Position numbers and translations under genes: made by a program | NCBI GenBank assembly: GCA_027491115.1 | Contig: JAIXWV010000027.1 | Span: forward strand, 1 to 64,000 | Source of the DNA: Pseudomonadota bacterium | GTDB taxonomy: Bacteria > Bdellovibrionota > UBA1018 > CAIMNF01 | DNA: 64,000 nt | Direction: 5' to 3' | The notes under the pieces: generated by a model | What the model was told of the DNA's origin: nothing | Database searches by the model: none | What the model saw: the letters and a program-made list of their open reading frames with translations, nothing else | Shown here: piece after piece, positions 61,101 through 64,000 of the stretch | Position numbering within the stretch: position 1 is the first letter of the stretch | Layout of the letters: every line of letters begins with the position of its first letter

Positions 61101-62247
61101 CGTCGCTTTGGGTGACTCCATAGGAATGGGTTCCGTCCTGCCTCGGATCGAGTTCAAACTGGAACAGGCCGTTCGAACAGGTCGCGAGTAGGGAGGCCGA
61201 GCCCGTAATCATCACCAGTGCGCCGGTTTCGCATTCCCCTTGAAGCGTTACGGTAGGTTGATTCGAGAGGTGAGGATTGGACGGAGAAGTGATTTTCGGA
61301 GCTGTGGGAAGAGTCGAGTCGTGTCTCCAGGAGTGTTCCGCTGATGGAGACCGGTTGCCTGCGAGGTCGGTCTGGAAGATTTCAAATGCGAAGGTCCCGT
61401 CCACGATCCGGACCACCGGAAAGCTGAAGGCGTCCGCCACACAAGAAACCTCGGCGGTTTCGGCCCCCCGGAGGCTCACTACGGTTCCACTCTCACACGC
61501 CCCGGAGAGCGTCAGCGTGTCGCTCCTGCTCACGGAAGGATTCTGGATCGGATATTGAACCACCGGAACCGAAGGAGCCTGTGAGTCCCGGAACCAGAGG
61601 AAATCAGCAGCTCCCGAAGCCAGCCCCGCAGGATTTTTTTGGATCACGGAAAAGGAATAAAGGCTGTCTGGTTGTTTTTGAATCGGGAACGAGAAGCTTC
61701 CTGACTGGCAATCCAGCGAAGCAGAATGATCCCCTGACAGTTCCACTCGATTGCCCGGAATGCAGGTCCCCTCCAGAGTCAGGGTCGAGCCAGACGAATA
61801 AGAGGGATTCGCTGGTGACTGGATCACCGGGGTAGGGGGCAGGGTACTGTCCCGCTTCCAGCGAAGGTTGGCGTTGCCGGTGAGTTTCCCTGCGGCGTCG
61901 ACTTGTTCGAATGCGGTCTCGAAGTCCCCGTCCGCCGGAGCAGTGAGGATGAGAAGGAATTTTCCGCCCGCACACCCGGTGGTTTGGGAGAACGCTCCAC
62001 TGGTGCGAATCATGGCCCCCGAGCGGCAAGTGCCATGAACTGATAATGCTCCATCAGAAGAGAGATAAGGGTTGGAAACCGGTTGGGTAATCAGAAACGG
62101 GGTCGCATCCGATGAAGACGGTCTCGTGCCACCCCCGGAAGGTTTGACGAGGGCCTTCGACAGGGAACTCAATCCTTTTTTCGAACAGGCCACACCACTG
62201 AATGCGAGGAACATCAGTGTCAATCCCGAGATCAAACGAAACAACAT
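58138..62247 (-). CDS. Giant lipoprotein with about 11 Ig-like repeats and LamG-like C-terminal domain
   Basis: 1369 residues. Lipoprotein signal ends FSGVAC (Cys21). From about residue 70 to 1090 there are about eleven repeats of 80-95 residues, each ending in an aromatic-x-Arg-Asp block (WKRDS, WFRDS, WTRDT and similar) followed by a Pro-rich start, with two conserved Cys per repeat in a GxCExGAxV context. They resemble bacterial Ig-like domains. The last 250 residues match a LamG/jelly-roll fold (MTIEGFVKLTSHL, YTLVSKSGS, FAVTWNAG, GGALDEIRIS). The layout suggests a surface stalk presenting a binding head. Confidence 0.85.
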   Translation of the reverse strand: MLFRLISGLTLMFLAFSGVACSKKGLSSLSKALVKPSGGGTRPSSSDATPFLITQPVSNPYLSSDGALSVHGTCRSGAMIRTSGAFSQTTGCAGGKFLLILTAPADGDFETAFEQVDAAGKLTGNANLRWKRDSTLPPTPVIQSPANPSYSSGSTLTLEGTCIPGNRVELSGDHSASLDCQSGSFSFPIQKQPDSLYSFSVIQKNPAGLASGAADFLWFRDSQAPSVPVVQYPIQNPSVSRSDTLTLSGACESGTVVSLRGAETAEVSCVADAFSFPVVRIVDGTFAFEIFQTDLAGNRSPSAEHSWRHDSTLPTAPKITSPSNPHLSNQPTVTLQGECETGALVMITGSASLLATCSNGLFQFELDPRQDGTHSYGVTQSDAAGNVSDETLFVWTRDQVAPVAPQILSPSTSPFLSAADSLEIKGSCENGTTVNIGGEASESVTCAAQAFTFTVHKSGDGTYPYTVSQTDPAGNASAVANLTWKRDASIPAEPEILVPATGNPVSNQNSLVISGNCLTGATVELNGAASVTEACANGTFSFQVQKGMDGAYPFSVRQISQTGVPSSAVSLNWTRDTVAPELPVLSQPTGPEFISNSDSLLISGSCESGATVNLTGDSTFSTSCSTGAFSFVVSKTTDGIYSFQVSQKDLAGNESGLVNTIWKRDATSPGALVITTPASSPFVSGDDTLVLAGSCEPTLMILISDETQTVSESMCSPNGTFQVSVQKTVDGTYPLRLIQKDQAGNLSPFTDFSWTRDTSIPQSPNLVPAFVPTYSNGNSIVISASCDSLISPLPAEIRVEGDVDPSEILNPLHSPTKDCQNGAATFEIAKSQDGVYRFLFTQDNPNTSFSSSFTEFVWVRDTQAPAKVVLLSPSVQPITAPGSLIIFGTCEALATVQIQGAAQLSVPCGSDAQFSALIQKTTDATYDFTLTQKDAAGNTSLPVPLKWIRNSNAIAPPAILSPVKNPAVNFLSQMTVGGSCQAGYSVTMTGGASGQVTCQNNSFSFTLTATTDGSRDYAFRQSIHGVESAPATFRWTRDTVAPTVEITSQPPDKNLEKSVQFAFTASENALTFHCQMDQGQIEVGCQSPYLISSIPNGSHTFTVRAFDAAGNGSAPVTRTWVQASYNTLALYHFGKNVPLQDSSLYSSSGSLFDHSLKSSSTASPTLDLTGKLPTTGPTSLIPSSANQYFNPGSQVLNTLGLKTMTIEGFVKLTSHLKEGEYYTLVSKSGSTTTEQSWELRLRKAKRSGEYQLVFSGKAVGRDRKSVSSSRIMISTTGSSTWNYFAVTWNAGTVSFFFGNTSASSVGNGTIGTVGSATLASTTAPLRIGFGPNSTTNGTARFMGGALDEIRISQMVRPSIAVPSTEFSAD
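58890..62040 (-). repeat. Tandem Ig-like repeat array (protein level)
   Basis: About eleven consecutive coding repeats of roughly 250-285 bases within the lipoprotein gene. The repeat boundaries are diverged at the base level but share the Cys pair and the WxRD block. The tenth repeat is degenerate at that block (WIRNS). Confidence 0.8.
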
Positions 62248-62299
62248 CAGTCCCCGCCCCCTTGACTGATCTTATCGGCGCGAAAGGAGAAACTACAGA

Positions 62300-62315
62300 G
62301 TGTCAGCGATGACAC
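62300..62315. other. Small perfect hairpin
   Basis: GTGTCA and TGACAC pair around a GCGA tetraloop, upstream of the giant lipoprotein gene and downstream of the glycosyltransferase gene. There is no T tract. It may shape the lipoprotein leader RNA. Confidence 0.4.
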
Positions 62316-62331
62316 ACCAACGAAATTCAGA

Positions 62332-62349
62332 GTGATCTAGGAAGATCAC
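62332..62349 (-). terminator. Hairpin at the end of the glycosyltransferase gene
   Basis: GTGATCT and AGATCAC pair perfectly around a 4-base loop, covering the glycosyltransferase stop codon on the minus strand. No T tract follows, so termination by itself is doubtful. Confidence 0.35.
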
Positions 62350-63881
62350 CGCTTAAGTCTCGGAAAATAAAGGTCCTGCGGTTCGGGAGCCGGGACACAT
62401 TTTGTGGGGGGCTTCAATTCTCGGTGAAGGGGGGTGAGGTTCATCCGATCTTTTTCTGGGATGATCCTTGAAAAAAGATGTTGATCAGCGAAACTCAGCC
62501 GGGAAGGGTAGCGGGTTAGGATGTGTTCCGGTACGCAGCTCGTGGGATCCTTCGCAGTGAGGACCACCCATTCCGGTGAGCGTGTTTCGATCAACTGGAT
62601 CGCCTCCCTGCATTCCCGGGCCTGGAGGATGTTCCGTCCCGTGTAGAAGGACAGCTCATAGATGGAGTCGAGTGCCGTACCGAAGGGTTGTCCACCGTCG
62701 ATGAAGAGGACCCGGTCGCTACAAGTTCCATACGATTGGATGAAGGGATGGAACTTACGCAGGCCCGGGAAGCTTTCCGGCCCGAGTGCCACAGGAAAGC
62801 AGACCAGGATCACCGGGAGGGCGACTCCGAGCAGCGTGATCCCGTCTCGGATCCGTGCTGAGTGGCGGTCGAACAGATCCCGGAAAGCCCCGCTCAGGAT
62901 GAGCGCGAAGAATGGGAATACCGGAAGAAAGTACCAGTAGTGCTTGAAGCGAAGGGAGGACAGAATGGTTTCGAGAACCAGAACCGAGATCAGTGGCAGG
63001 GCGAACGCCTGGGTCCTGATTTGTCCTGACTTGAAGATCCTGTAAAGGGCATAAGGGACGAGCAGGATCCAGGGAAGGTAATGCCTCAGGAGAAGCTCGA
63101 GACCCCACAGGTGGTTCACCGGACCCACGGCGCCCCGGCCCCCTACAGCGGTTCCCCAAACCTGACGTGTCCAGTAGTCGCGGACGAGATCCCAGCCCCC
63201 GATCATTCCTGTCAGCCCCCAAATGAAAAACCCCGTGAGGACCGAGATCAACCCCGAATAGATCCAGTCTTTGTATCGCGAACGCCCCCAATCCTTCGAG
63301 ACCCAACCCGTCAGCAGCACGACCGGGAAAAGCAGGAAAGCAACCGGGGATTTCATCCAGAGACCGATGCCAGCGGCGACTCCTGCACGGATGGGGAATT
63401 GCTTCAGCCAAAGCAAAAAAGAAAGCAGGATGAAAAAGATCATTGGGGTATCGAGATGAAACCGGGATCCGATGAGAACGAAATCCCGAGACATCAGCAA
63501 GATGAGGCCTGCGACCAGTCCCGTGACCGGCGAATAAAGAATTCCCCCGATCGCAGCAGTCAGCATCACCGACCCTACTGAAAACAGGGCGGGAAGCAGA
63601 CGGACTGACCAAGCATCCGGGCCGAAGGTATGCATGACCCAACCGACCAGGTAAAAGAGCGTGAAGGGATGGTCGTTAAAGGTCGTGTCGAGACGGTGAT
63701 TGGTGACGAAGTTTGCCATCGGGAGTGCCGGGACGGCCCCTTTCGAGGTGACTTCCTGTGCAAGGAGCGCGTGGGTCGTTGAATCCAGTGCCTGCAGGCT
63801 GGTTTCATGGCTTTTCCCGAGGAACACACATAAGGAAAGACCGAACAAAGCAAGGGCCGCCAGGCCTTGTCCCTTAAACAT
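62346..63881 (-). CDS. GT39/ArnT-like membrane glycosyltransferase
   Basis: 511 residues with a signal-like first helix and about ten to twelve membrane helices. After helix 1, LQALDSTTHALLAQEV places an acidic residue (Asp) in the first periplasmic loop as in the PMT/ArnT family. NDHPFTLFYLVGWVMHTFGPDAWSVRLLPALFSV and LIGSRFHLDTPMIFF are further family features. These enzymes transfer a sugar from polyprenyl phosphate to lipid A or protein. The C-terminal 150 residues are soluble. The ATG overlaps the aminotransferase stop by 8 bases. Confidence 0.82.
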   Translation of the reverse strand: MFKGQGLAALALFGLSLCVFLGKSHETSLQALDSTTHALLAQEVTSKGAVPALPMANFVTNHRLDTTFNDHPFTLFYLVGWVMHTFGPDAWSVRLLPALFSVGSVMLTAAIGGILYSPVTGLVAGLILLMSRDFVLIGSRFHLDTPMIFFILLSFLLWLKQFPIRAGVAAGIGLWMKSPVAFLLFPVVLLTGWVSKDWGRSRYKDWIYSGLISVLTGFFIWGLTGMIGGWDLVRDYWTRQVWGTAVGGRGAVGPVNHLWGLELLLRHYLPWILLVPYALYRIFKSGQIRTQAFALPLISVLVLETILSSLRFKHYWYFLPVFPFFALILSGAFRDLFDRHSARIRDGITLLGVALPVILVCFPVALGPESFPGLRKFHPFIQSYGTCSDRVLFIDGGQPFGTALDSIYELSFYTGRNILQARECREAIQLIETRSPEWVVLTAKDPTSCVPEHILTRYPSRLSFADQHLFSRIIPEKDRMNLTPLHRELKPPTKCVPAPEPQDLYFPRLKR

Positions 63882-64000
63882 GCAATTCCCGGACTGCCTG
63901 GGATATCCGTTCTAGGCCGAGGAGGAGTTCACGGTCCTCAGGCCAACCATAGCCGATTCTCATGTGGCGGCGCTCTTGCTCAAACCAGTGTCCCGGCCCA
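63874..64000 (-). CDS. Aminotransferase, C-terminal end (cut by window edge)
   Basis: Only the last 42 codons are visible: PGHWFEQERRHMRIGYGWP followed by LLLGLERISQAVRELHV. The HWFE...R.MRIGYGW pattern is the C-terminal substrate-binding segment of class I PLP aminotransferases, including the Arg that holds the substrate carboxylate. The rest lies beyond base 64000, so the exact enzyme cannot be named. Confidence 0.7.
   Translation of the reverse strand, partial: GPGHWFEQERRHMRIGYGWPEDRELLLGLERISQAVRELHV

Overview
The window (roughly 53% G+C) looks like chromosome from a Gram-negative, deltaproteobacteria-like organism, plausibly Bdellovibrionota or Oligoflexia. That placement is an inference from gene content: the AmgK/MurU cell-wall recycling pair, YceI, TolQ/TolR and MotA/MotB-type motors, many receiver-domain proteins, SpoVG, a sphingosine-1-phosphate-lyase-like enzyme and many secreted hydrolases. 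No rRNA is present to settle it. No phage, IS element or CRISPR array was seen.

Layout. 0-2.1 kb: a receiver protein with Glu at the phosphorylation site, a 29-residue membrane microprotein with a Crp/Fnr-type palindrome upstream, an ABA4-like membrane protein, a Gre-like factor and tRNA-Ser. 2.2-8.3 kb: a tightly overlapping co-directional run (YceI, a degenerate creatininase, a pseudo-M48 lipoprotein, AmgK, MurU, envelope proteins, DUF1844). 8.4-14.5 kb: S1P-lyase-like enzyme, ClpB, FAD oxidase, SpoVG and tRNA-Gln. 14.5-29.1 kb: a secretome-rich stretch with a Pro/Thr-repeat protein, a beta-helix protein, a glycoside hydrolase, an 1844-residue secreted protein with an amidoligase-like core and a long helical tail, a protein-glutaminase-like enzyme and other exported proteins. 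29.1-35.5 kb: FecR-domain protein, response regulator, and a four-gene operon with a MotA homologue, a MotB-like protein carrying PDZ domains, and two receiver-type proteins. 35.6-40 kb: fatty-acid-hydroxylase homologue, ABC transporter and a secreted papain-like protease.

40.0-40.8 kb holds about 770 bases of highly structured non-coding sequence that may be an ORF-less group II intron or another large ribozyme-like RNA. 40.8-46.4 kb: MFS exporter, lexA with an exact GTTC-N7-GTTC operator in its promoter, and two divergent paralogous APC permeases. 46.2-50.1 kb: a 57-residue membrane protein, a MoxR ATPase, a VWA protein reachable from the MoxR gene by a -1 slip on an A10 run, and a ferritin-like/ATP-grasp fusion. 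50.1-52.7 kb: YebC and a TolQ-TolR-TolR operon resembling the Agl gliding motor. 52.8-64 kb: thioredoxin, GmhA, RDD protein, DNA polymerase I, an 11-repeat Ig-like lipoprotein, a GT39-type glycosyltransferase and the end of an aminotransferase gene.

The strongest candidates for undescribed biology are the MotA/MotB-PDZ operon, the MoxR-VWA-ferritin/ATP-grasp operon, the secreted amidoligase-like giant with its neighbouring protein glutaminase, and the structured RNA at 40 kb. All functions are read from motifs by eye; no database search was run.
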